From positions 3,410,001 through 3,474,000 of the forward strand of contig JAJQJQ010000017.1 of the NCBI GenBank assembly GCA_028622995.1: DNA of 64,000 nt. Reading direction: 5' to 3'. Position numbers and translations under genes: made by a program. Each line of letters begins with the position of its first letter. The stretch's first letter is position 1. This DNA is from Panagrolaimus kolymaensis. Its lineage: Eukaryota > Nematoda > Chromadorea > Rhabditida > Panagrolaimidae. The notes beneath the pieces are model-generated. The model saw only the letters and a list, made by a program, of their open reading frames with translations, made no database searches and was not told where the DNA came from. Positions 50,274 to 61,629 of this stretch are shown here, one piece after another.

Positions 50274-51799
50274 ATGGCTGAAGTCGAAACTGTGCCTAAT
50301 GTAACTTCAGCTAATTCATGCAATAATTGTGGTAAAGAAGCTGCTTTAAAATGTCCAAAATGTGTTCAACTTAATCTTCCAGCCGCTTATTATTGCTCTC
50401 AAGTATGATTCTTTTTTTCTCTATATTTTATATAACATATAAGACGCCGATATTTAAAAAGTTTTAGGACAGTGCTAAATTTCGCACTTTTTTGAAAAAG
50501 TGTCTCTTTTGCCAAAAAAATCAATTGAAAAAAATGGCAAAATAGACACTTTTTCAAAAAAGTGAGAAATTTAGCACTGTCCTAAAACTTTTTAAATATC
50601 GGCGTCTTATATCTTTTGATTTAATGTATTTTAGATTTGTTTCAAATCTACTTGGAATCAACACAAAATAATTCATGATAAAAATGCTTCAACAAATACG
50701 AATATTTTTACCAACTTTAAATATACTGGTAATTTGACGGCTTATCCTCAAACACCTAAACGCCAAGTTCCTGTTAAAATTCTTCGTCCTGACTATGCTG
50801 ATGATCCAAGAGGAATTGCTTATGAAGAACGCCGTGTGAAGAAAGGCGACATTTTGGTTTTAAATGAAGAAGAGATAGAAGGAATGCGAGTTTCTGGAAA
50901 ACTGGGCAGAGAAGTTTTAGATGAAGCTGCAAAAGCAATCGCTGTTGGTGTCACTACGGATGAAATTGATCGCGTTGTTCATGAAGCTTGCATCGAAAGA
51001 GAATGTTATCCATCACCACTGAATTATTATAATTTCCCGAAGAGTTGCTGCACATCAGTGAATGAGATCGTTTGTCATGGAATTCCAGATATGAGGACTC
51101 TTGAAAATGGTGATATTTGTAATGGTAAAATTGTTATCATATTTCATTCATACATTTAATTATTTGTTTTTCAATTTCAGTTGATGTCACTGTCTTCCAT
51201 CGAGGATACCATGGTGATTTGAATGAAACATTCTTGGTCGGTGATAAAGTATCTGAAGAAAATCGTAAACTTATAGCTGTCACTTATGAATGCCTCCAAA
51301 AAGCTATTGAATTTGGTATTTTCTTAGAGTGTTTTATTCATTTTAATCTTCCTATTTTTCAGTACAACCAGGAAAAAAGTACAGAGATATTGGTAAAGTT
51401 ATTCAAAAACATGCAAATGCAAATGGATTTTCGGTCGTTCGAACTTTTTGTGGACACGGCATCAATAAAGTTTTCCATACTGTCCCTACAGTAGCTCATT
51501 ACGCTGGAAATAAAACAATGGGTGTGATGAAAGTTGGACATACATTTACTATTGAACCCATGATTAACATTGGTGTACATGATACTTTTATGTGGTAAGT
51601 CAAAATAAATCAAGAATATGGTTAATGTTTCTATTATTTAAGGCCAGATGATTGGACTGCTGCTACTCGCGATGGAAAAAATTCTGCACAATTTGAACAG
51701 ACTTTACTTGTTACTGAAACTGGAGCCCAGATCCTTACTGCACGTGCTTCTGGTAGACCTTGGTTTATGGATCAACTTGAACAATCTTACAAAAAATAA
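50274..51799 (+). CDS. map-1: Methionine aminopeptidase 1
   Basis: This is a cytosolic, ribosome-linked enzyme that removes the initiator Met from nascent proteins using two metal ions. Five exons (50274-50402, 50635-51124, 51181-51315, 51363-51594, 51643-51799) give 380 residues, the usual length. The N-terminal zinc-finger region has [15 protein letters not shown], then [19 protein letters not shown]. The catalytic metal ligands are in order: D in [18 protein letters not shown] (two Asp), H in [14 protein letters not shown] in [10 protein letters not shown] and E in [12 protein letters not shown]. The substrate His is in [18 protein letters not shown] acceptor just before ACAAGAATG suggests a trans-spliced start. 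Intron 1 holds a long palindrome. Confidence 0.97.
50437..50612. mobile_element. 176-bp near-perfect palindrome in MAP1 intron 1
   Basis: The two arms, starting ATATAAGACGCCGATATTT, are each about 85 bp and meet at a central CAATTG. They differ at only a few positions (for example, TTTCGCACTT against TTTCTCACTT). It fits a small MITE; the ends are bordered by ATAT or TA, which may be the target duplication. It fills most of the intron and would fold into a hairpin in the pre-mRNA. Confidence 0.85.
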
Positions 51800-51963
51800 T
51801 TAATTACCTAATGTTAGATACTTGTTTATTCTTGTTATATTTCAAATAAAATATGTTTCATTAAGTTAAGTGAATTTGATAACAGTTTTATCTCCATACT
51901 TTTTAAAATTTGCTATTTACAATTTCAAAATAGGGATCTTTAATTAATTCTAGGCTCAAAAGG

Positions 51964-52326
51964 ATGATACCAGCTGGTTTCTTGGTATCTACTAAATTAA
52001 TTCCAAAAAATCAAATTCTTGCATATCGACTAACTTCAACTATCAAAAAAACATCGCTTGCTCCAGAACCATCAACATCTCAATCCTTTCCTCAAGCACC
52101 CGATCCTTTATCATGTTGTGGTTCTGGCTGTGCTAATTGCGTATGGATTCAATATGCCGATGATGTCAGTGAATATTTTACTAAGAAGGAACACAATTCA
52201 AAAGCTCATAAAATTCTTGACAAGTATAAAGTAATAAAAGAAGAAATGGAGAAACATGTTGAAGACGACAATCTGAAAGCCTATTTACTAATGGAAATTA
52301 AACTTAAATTTGGAAAAAATAAATGA
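51964..52326 (+). CDS. OXLD1-like (oxidoreductase-like domain) protein
   Basis: This is a single-exon frame of 120 residues. The short domain DPLSCCGSGCANCVWIQYADD is the Cys-rich signature of the oxidoreductase-like N-terminal family, which includes the human mitochondrial OXLD1. The basic, Ser/Thr-rich N terminus (STKLIPKNQILAYRLTST) fits a mitochondrial targeting peptide. The C-terminal half is Lys/Glu-rich and helical. The molecular function of the family is not well settled. It begins 164 bp after MAP1 on the same strand, with an ATTCTAG acceptor just before the start, so the two may share an operon with trans-splicing of the second message. Confidence 0.88.
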   Translation: MIPAGFLVSTKLIPKNQILAYRLTSTIKKTSLAPEPSTSQSFPQAPDPLSCCGSGCANCVWIQYADDVSEYFTKKEHNSKAHKILDKYKVIKEEMEKHVEDDNLKAYLLMEIKLKFGKNK

Positions 52327-52428
52327 TAAAGCGTTTAAAGAAGAAATAAATAGAATATAATTTTATAACCGGAAAGATTGCACAAATTATAAATTATGTA
52401 CAAAAAACAAATGTTAACAACGATCAAA

Positions 52429-53674
52429 TTACATGATACAACAATAACTTCTTGAAGGAAGTAATTCTGCTGGTTTAGGATCTTCGATTTCTTCTTCATC
52501 AGCGATTTCGATCGATTTTTGAAGGATTCGAGGAGGAGCAGGAAGTGAATTTCGAACCTTAAAAATGAAGTTAAAAGATTACTAAAAAAAAATTTTTAAA
52601 GCAAACCATATTCAATCCAGTATGAGTTAAAGAAGTTCCAGGATCTTCCCACGTTGGTCGAATATCCATATCATCATTTGTAGCATCAAACATTAGACCA
52701 TCAACAAATTCATCATCACTATCATTCATAGGATTGAGACACGAACGAATATCACGTCTTCTTCTAGGAGAACGAGTTACTCTTTTTGTAGAATTTGGAC
52801 GAGATTTAGGACTTTCACAATCTTGTGGGTTAATAGGCGATGGAGACGGTGATGAAGGAGCAGTATCATCATGGTTAATTGATGGATTTTCAAGAACAGG
52901 AGAACTTTCAGGCGATACAAGAGGTGACGATGGAACAAACGCAGGAAGAGACGAACGAAAACCAGTTGTGTTAGAATGAACAGGAATAACAGCTGAAGTA
53001 GAAGCTGAAAGAGATCTCGGACCATGGAATTCATTATTACCAGAAACTTTTTCTTGTTGGAGCTTCTTTTCTTCGGCTAAACGTTGCTTTTCTTCTTTAG
53101 CTCGACGAGCTGCTTCTTCTTTTTCTAGTTTAACACGAGAACGTTCTTCTCTAGCTTTTCTGGCCGCTTCTTTTTGAAGTTCTTTTTGTTTACGACGAGC
53201 TTGAGCTGCTGCTTCTCTTTCTTCTTTTTTTCGTCTAAAAAATTGTCTTTATATCCCAGTGCTTTTTTCTTTCAAAATCTTACCTCCTTTCTTCTTCTTT
53301 AAGGTGTTTTTCAAGTTCAAGCTCTAAATAAAAATATTAAAATCAATAATAAAAATGGATTACATACCTTCTGGTGTTGCTGTTCTTTTAGCTTTTTTTC
53401 TTGGAGTTTTTGCAATTGCCCTTTTTTCTTCATGTTGCTTTTGTATTTCTAAGTTTTGCTGATCATTTTCTTCAGGATTACCTTCATGTCGTCGCTTATA
53501 AGCTCGTGTTCGATAAATAATTGGTGACGGTGGAGGTGAAGGATCTTCATCATCAGTGACGATACCACAATTTCCATTTGAGTCGCTTGTTGATGATGTT
53601 TTAAAGTTTTCTTTCAATGTAGCAGGACCAGTCTCATCCATCTGTGGCTCCAACGTTTCTTTAACTTCAACCAT
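52429..53674 (-). CDS. K/E/R-rich helical protein ending in a CaaX box
   Basis: Four exons join in phase, with the start at 53674, and give about 365 residues. The N terminus is acidic and Ser-rich (SSTSDSNGNCG, TDDEDPSPPPSP). A basic segment (KRAIAKTPRKKAKRTATPEG) leads into about 90 residues of alternating Glu and Lys/Arg with Ala, from ELELEKHLKEEERRRKK to AEEKKLQQEK, a likely single alpha-helix or coiled coil. A long Ser/Pro-rich region follows, then a conserved-looking acidic block (LNPMNDSDDEFVDGLMFDA, WEDPG). The chain ends SRSYCCIM before TAA at 52429-52431. CCIM fits a CaaX prenylation motif with X = Met, favoured by farnesyltransferase, so membrane attachment is likely. I do not recognise the family. 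Confidence 0.78.
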
Positions 53675-54497
53675 TTCAGAGCTAAAAAATGTTAAGTCAA
53701 TAAGTCGGTATAAAAAAATACTGAGAAGCTAGCAATTTAAAATGTCAAACAATTGTGTCAAAGTATGAAGAAAAAAATTGCAGCAAAAGGATCAGAAACA
53801 AAAAATGTTTTTCGCGCCAAAACTATGTGAAAATTTTTTGTGTTGGGGCGATTGTTTGATTCTTCCCATACATTAGAAAGCAATGAATTTTATTACAAAA
53901 TTTAATACACATACATAGTTCGTTAATTTTATCCAAATAAATAGTCATTATTTAGTGTTTCCATTGTAAGCTTGATAAGAGTTGAGGGTCTTATATAGGT
54001 TGCTAAAAAATGACATCAGCCTTTTGTTATATTGCCAAAATATTTGGGCAAGATTTCATTTATTTTTAAAAATTTACAATGCTGATACAAAAAACACTAA
54101 AATATAATTAATTAGGTCGTCTAGTCTTTTTCGCCTTTTCTTAATAATATACTAATTCACATTTTAGCTCTAAGAGCATACATTGATTTACCACATAAAT
54201 TAACACTTTTTTTTCTTCTTCTAATCATTTTTCGATGTTTCATTTTTTACTTTGTTTTTTAAGGAGGGTCTTTACCTTGTTTATACATCTTTTTGTTTTT
54301 TGAAAGAGAAAGGAAATAGTCATGATGGAGTGTTGTAATCAAAAATAGGGAATTTGTTTGTTTTCTTCATGAAAGTAATAAACAACAGCATTTTTAATGG
54401 AAAATCAAAACACGCATGTTATTGACTTACTGATTCCTTGGTTTTTGAATTTGTTTCGGTAAAATTTAATTGGTTTTATTTTAAAAATCTTTAAAAA
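53675..54497. other. Divergent spacer between CaaX protein and aldo-keto reductase
   Basis: This holds two divergent promoters and leaders. It is AT-rich, and no exon or RNA gene is seen. Confidence 0.5.
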
Positions 54498-55576
54498 ATG
54501 TCTCAAAAATCTATTCCAACTATTACTCTTAAAAAAGGAGTTGAAATGCCTATCATTGGTTATGGAACTTCAACGGTTAGTATTAATTTTTATGCACTTT
54601 TGTATGAATGTATGTATATTTCTTTGCCCCTCTTTTCTTGCAGATTGAAGATGAAAAAACTCTTCGAGAATGTATTAGAGTTGCTTTAGATGCTGGTTAT
54701 CGGCATTTTGACACTGCATTCACTTATGGAAATGAAGAACAGATTGGAAATATTTTTAGTGAAATTTTAGCTGAAACAAAATATAAACGAAAAGATATTA
54801 TTATTACCACTAAACTTCCATCATTTTGGCATAGACGTGATGATGCAAAGCTTTGCGTTGAACGACAACTTAAAGCTTTAAAGCTGGAGTATGTGGATTT
54901 GTGTTTAATTCATTCACCATGTCCATGCAAAGTTAGCGTATTTTAAGCCCAATCTTTTACTCAGAAGTTTTTTTAGAAACATCCTGAAAAAGATACGTTC
55001 TTTCTTGATGACAATAAAAAGGTTATCGAAGATGATGTTGATTTATTAGAAACTTGGCATGCTTTAGAAGAAATGGAAACCGATGGTAAAATTAAAGCTC
55101 TTGGAGTTTCAAATTTTAATGAAAAGCAACTCGCTTATATCGATGATAACGCTCATATTAAGCCAGTTAATAATCAAGTTGAATGTCATGTACTTTTTCC
55201 ACAAACAAGTTTGCACAATTTTTGTAAACAACGTGGCATCACATTGACTGCCTATTCTCCCATTGGATCTCCAGGGCGGCCAGAAGGTTCCGTGGAACAT
55301 CCAGAAATCAATCAACTCGAGCATCGCGATGTTATGGCCATTTCTAAAAAGCATAAGAAAACTCCAGCCCAAATTCTTCTTAAACATTTGATTCAACGTG
55401 GAATAGTCGCTATTCCGAAATCTGTTACACCCAAACGAATTCGTGAAAATATTGATATTTTTGATTTTACTCTCACACCTGAAGATATGGAAAAATTGGA
55501 ATCTTTAGGTCCACATAAACGAATTTTTACTCATAAATTTAATAATAAACACTCCAATTATCCATATGATGATTAA
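54498..55576 (+). CDS. Aldo-keto reductase
   Basis: It reduces carbonyl compounds with NADPH in the cytosol through a TIM-barrel fold. Three exons (54498-54575, 54644-54931, 54977-55576) give 321 residues, the standard family length. The catalytic tetrad is visible: Asp and Tyr in DAGYRHFDTAFTYGNE, Lys in IITTKLPSFW and His in CLIHSPCPC. LGVSNFNEKQL and the cofactor loop IPKSVTPKRIREN are conserved. The C terminus (HKFNNKHSNYPYDD) fits the variable substrate loop. The substrate cannot be predicted. The MATH-BTB gene starts 204 bp downstream on the same strand. Confidence 0.96.
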
Positions 55577-55780
55577 AAAAATTGACTTAATTTTTTTTTT
55601 TCAAGTGTTTTTCCATGTGTGTATAATAAATAAAGAGTTTTGATTTATGAGAAAAAGCTTTGAGGTCATTTTATTGAGGGATTTTTTTTTTTGACAGATA
55701 TTGTAATAACAAAAGAAGGATGACTGAGCTATAGTGCATACACAGTCAATAAATATGAAAAGTTTAGTTATTAGGTTCAA

Positions 55781-56795
55781 ATGTTTTTTGGTACTGCACT
55801 CACTCATAATTCTGCTCATGAAATTATGATGGTAAGAAGTTTTTTACTTTTGGTAATATAAAATCTATTATATATTTTTAGCCTGATATTCATTTCGCTG
55901 AAATTCGATGGTTCGTTTTTGAAAAAACCTTTATTTCTAAAGAACGCGGAGAATGCTTCTGTAGCCCAATCTTCAAATCTTTGACATTTCCTTCAGCTCA
56001 ATGGTTTCTAAAAATTTATCCAAGAGGTTATGGAACTTCTTCGGGTGATGCCATGTCCGTGTATTTGTATTGCAATTCTCCTCAACGCCTCAATACTCGA
56101 TATAAAATTTGCCTTCAAAATTTACGCGATTCTGAAGCTACTAAAAAATGTAAGCTTACCTTTTCATTGATGACATCCAAATTTCTTTAATTTTAGGTAC
56201 TATTTCCACGACTTTCCACAACACTCTTTCCAATAGTGGAAGAAAACTTTTCCTCTTCCATCATTTAGCAATTGATGACGAAGAAGGATATCTCAATGAT
56301 GGAGCTTTCCTTTTTAATTGTCAAGTCGAATTTGAGCCTCTTCCAACGTTAACCCCAACAACCCCTTCATCATTTCTCTCACGTCTTCCATTTCGAAATA
56401 TCACAAATTCACCAAAAACTCAATTTGATTGCAATTTGATGGTTAAAAATACTCAAATTCCAGCATCCACAGCCATTTTATCACAGCATTCATCAATTTT
56501 TAAAGAACTTTTTAAAAATCAAATGTCTGATAATAAACTTTGGATTGATAATTTTGATCCAAAACTTGTTCAAAAGGTAATGAATTATTGTCATTATGAA
56601 AATTCTCAACTCGAAATCGGCGATGATGTTGAAGAATTGTTAATTTTTGCTGAGAAATATCGAATTAAAGGAATTACAGTAAGTTAACGCTTTCCTTAAA
56701 AAAAATTTTTTAAAAAAAACAAGTAAGCTGTTTTGTAGGTTTTATGCAGAAAATCTCTCGAAAAATCAACATCACTGATTGCTTCTGAAAATTAA
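55781..56795 (+). CDS. MATH-BTB domain protein
   Basis: MATH-BTB proteins are substrate adaptors for CUL3 ubiquitin ligases and are expanded in nematodes. Exons start at 55781 (MFFGTALTHNSAHEIMM) and continue with PDIHFAEIRWFVFEKTF. A MATH-like part covers about residues 20-175, with SLTFPSAQWFLKIYPRGYG and DEEGYLNDGAFLFNCQVEF. A BTB-like part begins near FDCNLMVKNTQIPASTAILSQ and includes HSSIFKELFKNQM and NYCHYENSQLEIG. The last exon adds VLCRKSLEKSTS and ends after SEN at 56795. The chain, about 290 residues, stops soon after the BTB core and lacks a long BACK domain. The short spacing from the aldo-keto reductase could be an operon or simple crowding. Confidence 0.87.
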
Positions 56796-57257
56796 AAAAT
56801 AAATAAATGTATTTTGTTCGTTCTTTGTATTATTTTTATTTTGTATTTGAAACATTTATTTATAAACTATTTTATATTTATGTTTATTCAAAGTTGCATT
56901 TCAATTTGCAATAAATGAGTAAAATAAAAAAGAAAACTCTCAGACTATCAACTTCACGTGTTTGTAACAAAAAAAGGATTCTCACGTTTTGTGATGATTA
57001 AAATATTTGTGTATTTTCTGTTTTAACAAAAGCATCGTCTCATGGTAATATGACATTTCTCAACAATTTTTTTTGTTGTGGTAAAGCATTCAACCACAGG
57101 TTATTTATAAGCTCTCCTCCCATATTTTGAAAGTTATATTAATATAAATACTTACATGTTCTTTGCTTTAAAAAAAATCTTGTTAATTTGTTGTTATTAC
57201 TTCAAGTGTGGTTAATTTTTTTCTTCACTAAATCCTTTAGTGAATTAGCGCTCCACT
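56796..57257. other. Spacer upstream of the GPCR
   Basis: 3' flank of the MATH-BTB gene and promoter of the receptor gene. Nothing else is supported. Confidence 0.5.
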
Positions 57258-58620
57258 ATGGACGAAGATTTGTCTGTAAGTTATCAACGCTTACCACATA
57301 CAGAAACAAAATTCCTTCCATTTACAATAATGATTTTTTTTTTAGTTTTATGAAACATATAAAGGTTATCGCGGAATCATAATTCATGAAACAATCCTTT
57401 GCACTGTTTTACGTATAATCTTACAAATTATTGGGCTTTTTGGTAATTTTACGGTAGCTTATACAACTTTAAAATACAAGTAAGACTTTTGTTTTTAATA
57501 TTTTTAGTTGTTTTTGAACTGTTGGAAATCATACTTCGATAAAAAAAAAATAAGCTGGTTTTTTTTCGTAAATTAATTAAAGTAATTATAATTTTTTGTT
57601 TCAAGAAAATTGTTATTACTAAAAATAAAACTTCATGTTTCAGACATTTACGAGGAACGTGTGGAATTTTGCTTTCATTATGCGCCATTTCGGATTCTCT
57701 TCATCAACTCTCCCATGATTATTTTGGTTATTTGATATTAACAGGAATCAATTTTACCAATTTAAAAACTTGTGTTTACATAAACATTCTACCAATAATT
57801 GGCTTAAATTCTGGAATGATGTTTACTCTTTTTATTGGGCTTGATCGACTTTTTAGTATTACTTTTCTTGTTTGGTAAGATTTATAATACATTTGTATCG
57901 AAATCAAAATATCCGTGGCAAATTTTCAGGCATCGAAGAGTAAATCGTATTTTGTACATCGGGTTTTACATTGTTATTGATGCAATTGTTTGTGTGTTTT
58001 ACAATTGCAAGTTTAGAAGAAGCTTTCAAAAATCCGATTTGGATACCATTTGTTTAATATCAGATGCAATGCCAAATTATGTTGGAAATAAATGGTTTTC
58101 TCTTTGCTTAATAATGAGTCTTACCACAATGCTTTGTTATTTTGTTGTATGGATTACACTTAAAATGAAAGCAAGTGAGTAATTTTCCACAACAAAAAAA
58201 GTGTCTCTTTGAAACGTTGAGGTTTTTATTTTCTTTAGCTACCGTATGTTCAACTCGACGAATGTTTAAATCGCTTTTTGCAATAACATTAGTTGTATTT
58301 TTTGGATGGATGATTAATGCTGCAGCTAATGTTCTTACAGCTTTCCTTCACGTCAATAAACTCAATTCATGGTTTATTGGATTTTATGTTGGAATTGTAA
58401 TTAATATTGCATGCAGTTGCAGCTATTTTCTTCTTTATGCATTTAGGTAATATATTTTGTTTTGTTTCCTTCAATAATTTAAAGAAATGAATTTATAGCA
58501 ACGATTATCGTTATACATTCCGTAAGGAATTCAATTTAATTGGAAAAAGGTTTACTGGGCGATCCATATTTGATAAGGAAGCAGTCATAAGACCCATTAC
58601 AAGAGTTTGGACTTCATAAA
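57258..58620 (+). CDS. Srsx-like serpentine receptor (7TM GPCR)
   Basis: This is a putative nematode chemosensory or neuropeptide-like receptor in the plasma membrane. The first exon is short (MDEDLS); then come FYETYKGYRGIIIHETILC, TM1 (IILQIIGLFGNFTVAYTTL) with the GN of helix 1, and GTCGILLSLCAISDSLHQL (TM2). Helix 3 is GLNSGMMFTLFIGLDRLFSI, where DRL stands for the DRY motif. A 54-bp intron at about 57876 joins LVW to HRRVNRILYIGFYIVIDAI. Helix 6 (SLFAITLVVFFGWMINAAANV) and helix 7 (WFIGFYVGIVINIACSCSYFLL) follow, then a NDYRYTFRKEF tail. The loops and DRL motif fit the Srsx class; assignment to class is by motif only. The chain is about 330 residues. Confidence 0.85.
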
Positions 58621-59195
58621 ATACCAATTTACTCCTAGAATAGATACCGAAGATTCAAGTCATTTCAAGCGTGTGAACAAATAAGGAAGTTTATAGTCTT
58701 TTAAAAAGATGCAATTACATGACAAAATTGAAGGCTCAAGATAAAATTATTAAAAGTCCAAATTTAAAGACAAACATTTTTTATTGTCGGAAAAAAAGAA
58801 AACAATAATCTCTTCATTTAAAAAATGTATTAAGTAAAGTAATAAATAATAAATAAAGAGCAAAGATTGTTTTATAACCTTGTATTATTTATAACAAAAT
58901 TACTGTTAAAAAAATCTGTATCAAAAATCAAATACAAACGCATTTAAAATCAGTCGAAGCTGAGATGGAGAAAAAAACGTTTTTTATTGTTTACGAGAGA
59001 ATTACGGTGGTTGGAAAGACACGAAGAAAATGCCTACTCGCTGCATTTCATTTTTCGCTTCCGCTCTCTCGCACAAATTTTTGCATGAAAAAAATAAAAT
59101 CAATTTTCCAAAAAAGCTTACTGCAGTTTCAAAAACTTCAAACTTTCCTTTTTTTTCATCTTTGAGTAACGTCGCTCTTTTTTGGTTAATCAAAT
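58621..59195. other. Spacer upstream of RMDN1-like gene
   Basis: AT-rich 3' flank of the receptor gene and promoter of the next gene. No exon is supported. Confidence 0.5.
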
Positions 59196-60099
59196 ATGTC
59201 TGAATTGGTATATTTTTCATTTTATTTTTTTCATCTTTGATGTTCAAATTTTTTAGAACTTTGATGACATTGATCTCTTGCTTGAAGAATATGATGGTCC
59301 AGAAGCTTATCAATCATTACTTGCTCTCAAAGATGATTCAAATAAAGATCATGTTGGATTGAATTGGCGTATCGCTCAAGCATGTTACATCCTTGCAAAT
59401 TGCAGCAAAGAAGAAGAACAACGTCGTGCTTTTCTTCTTGAAGGTTTGTTGTATTTACTAGCTTTTGTATAAACTCATCTCAATTTTTTAGGTTATGAAC
59501 ATATTCGTCGTGCATATGAAAAAGCTCCAACTGATAAAGATGTTCTTCAATGGGCACCTATAGTTGCTGGTAAAGTCAAATTTGAATTGGGTTGTTATTA
59601 AGTTTAAAAACATATAATTTTAGGTTCACTTTCTGAAAACGCAAATGGTAACAAAGAACGGATTCAATATGGTCACGAATTCAAGAAATACATTGATGAA
59701 GCCATTGCTCAACTTGATCCTGATTTTGCTATGTATCATATGCGGGGAAGATTCCGTTATGAAGTTGCATCTCTTTCCATCATCGAACGTGGTATGGCTT
59801 CCGTCTTCTTTGGTTCTCCTCCTTCAGCAACTTTGGAAGAAGCTTTGGAAGATCTCTTGAAAGCTGAAGAAATGGATTCTGGTGCAATTGATAACTTGCT
59901 TTTCCTTGGTAAAACATATCAAGCTCTTGGAAACGTTGAACAAGCTCGTCATTGGTTCCGTGAAGCTGCTGGAAAAGAAGGAATCGACTTCGTCGATAGC
60001 GAACAAATTGAAGAAGCTCGTAAGCTTTTAGCTGAATTGCCTGGACCTCGAGCAGCAGATATTCAAGAAGGTGAATGTGATACTGCAGAAGAAATCTAA
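59196..60099 (+). CDS. rmd-1: Regulator of microtubule dynamics (RMDN1-like)
   Basis: RMD proteins bind microtubules and, in C. elegans, help chromosome segregation; human RMDN1 is related. The first coding exon is 12 bases (MSEL), followed by NFDDIDLLLEEYDGPEAYQ. The TPR-like helical repeats are visible: HVGLNWRIAQACYILANC, then KKYIDEAIAQLDPDFAMYH-type and AIDNLLFLGKTYQALG. The signature LEEALEDLLKAEE and QARHWFREAAGK lie near the end, and the tail is acidic (GECDTAEEI). The protein is about 250 residues, with no N-terminal membrane helix. The exact paralogue (rmd-1 or another member) is not certain. Confidence 0.88.
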
Positions 60100-60615
60100 T
60101 TTAACTTGTAGGCACAACAATTTAACTTGTATTTGAATGTATTTTTATTATTATTTATTCTTTGTAATTCCATGAAAATAAAGCTAATTTTATGAAATAT
60201 ATGTGTAATTTCTTTTTTTGTATTCTTTGTCTTAAATTATTTGATACTTACGCATCTCCTTTATCGCATTGGACTTTTTTTTATAACAAAAGCATTTTGG
60301 TTGTAACGTTTTCAATCAATATGTAGTATCATTAGTAATTTACAAGAGCATCCATGTTTTTTGCAAGCTCAACCACCAAATCACGTTTATCCGTAAAAAT
60401 TTTAACATTTTTTGATAGCAAAATTCTTTGAAAATTTAAATGTGCTTCATTAACAAAAATGAGTTATGGAATGCACAGGTATTTGGCACAAATTTGCATT
60501 AAATTTTATTTTATTTACTGCGTTTTAAAGTGATAGCATCTTTCGTTCGTTGTCACTTTATCACTTTTGCTCAAACGTAAATTGGTGTTGCTGTTTTTAC
60601 GAAGATTACGAAAAC

Positions 60616-61267
60616 ATGGCTGATTTATACGTAAGTTTACATTAATTTTCTTTTCTTTTTTTCAAATACATTTACCTCTTCGTTTTTTAGGAACCATTAG
60701 CTCCGTAAGTATCTTTGGATGTTTTTCTGTAAATTAAACCGTTTCCATAAAGAAATATTATTCACAGATATTTCTTCATTGGGAGTAGCTTTCATGTTTC
60801 TCAAGATGTAAATAAAACTCAACAACTTTTTTTAGATTGAATGCAGGATTAGCACCGCCTCCACCTCCTACAGGCGCTCCTCCTGCTCCACTTCCTCCTC
60901 CACAAACCGCAGGAAATCAACAAGGAATGAATAGTAAAAATGGTAAACCAGAAAGTTTAAAACCAAATGGAACAACCGTAATGAGTACAGTAGGAGGTGC
61001 TTCAGAATTTGGTGATGGAGCTCAATCAGCATATACTTATCAACCTGAAGTTTCTCAACAAAAAAATGTTAAAAAAGAAGGCTCAGGTAGGATTTTCGGT
61101 TTTGGCTCATTGAAATTTTATGTTTTTAATTTTTAGCTGAAAGAAAACGTTCTGGATGTGCGATCGCTACAATGGCTATTACAGGTGTACTTGGAATTCT
61201 CTCAACTTTAGTTTCTCTTGGGGCTGGTTTTATGGTAATTGCACATTTCGCTGGCATGGATTTGTGA
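60616..61267 (+). CDS. Small proline-rich single-pass membrane protein
   Basis: Four exons are proposed: 60616-60630 (MADLY), a 14-base micro-exon at 60691-60704 (GAACCATTAGCTCC), 60836-61087 and about 61138-61267. Joining them keeps the frame as MADLYEPLAPLNAGLAPPPP. The protein is about 130 residues. A Pro/Ala/Gly-rich cytosolic-type N-terminal half with poly-Pro is followed by a basic stretch (KKEGSAERKRSG). A C-terminal hydrophobic helix (CAIATMAITGVLGILSTLVSLGAGFMVIAHF) comes before GMDL. It could be a tail-anchored protein. I do not recognise the family. Confidence 0.75.
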
Positions 61268-61629
61268 ATTAAAATGTTTATGTTGATCTCTTTGAATAAA
61301 CTTTGAATATACCTTTACTGTATACTTACAAATTTCTGATGGTCATCATTTTGTTTATGTGTGTAATTTTCTTCATAGGCCATTAAAAATTTCTTTTTTT
61401 TTTAAATTTCGCGGTTTTTATTACAATCTACAGCATCACATATGTTTTCGCTGCTTCACTCGCGAGTCACAACCAACCCTTTGCGAAAAGGTCCACTCGC
61501 GCATTTTTGCGTTTTCAAATTAGCTGTATTCATTCATTCCTTTTGTTTTTGTTTTATCTCCTTTCAATTTGATCGTTCAAACTTCGAAAGATTTACTAAC
61601 CTTTTATCTTGATTCCATTATTATTAAAA
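61268..61629. other. Spacer with short palindromic CG-rich segment
   Basis: The 3' flank carries AATAAA near 61298. At 61460-61500 the sequence is locally CG-richer (CACTCGCGAGTCAC, then CCACTCGCGC) and may be part of the promoter for the next gene. Confidence 0.4.

Noticed and set aside
57876..57930. Read-through of the GPCR segment as a separate frame starting near 57835
   Set aside because: Removing the 54-bp GTAAG..TTTTCAG intron restores the receptor frame between helix 3 and helix 4.
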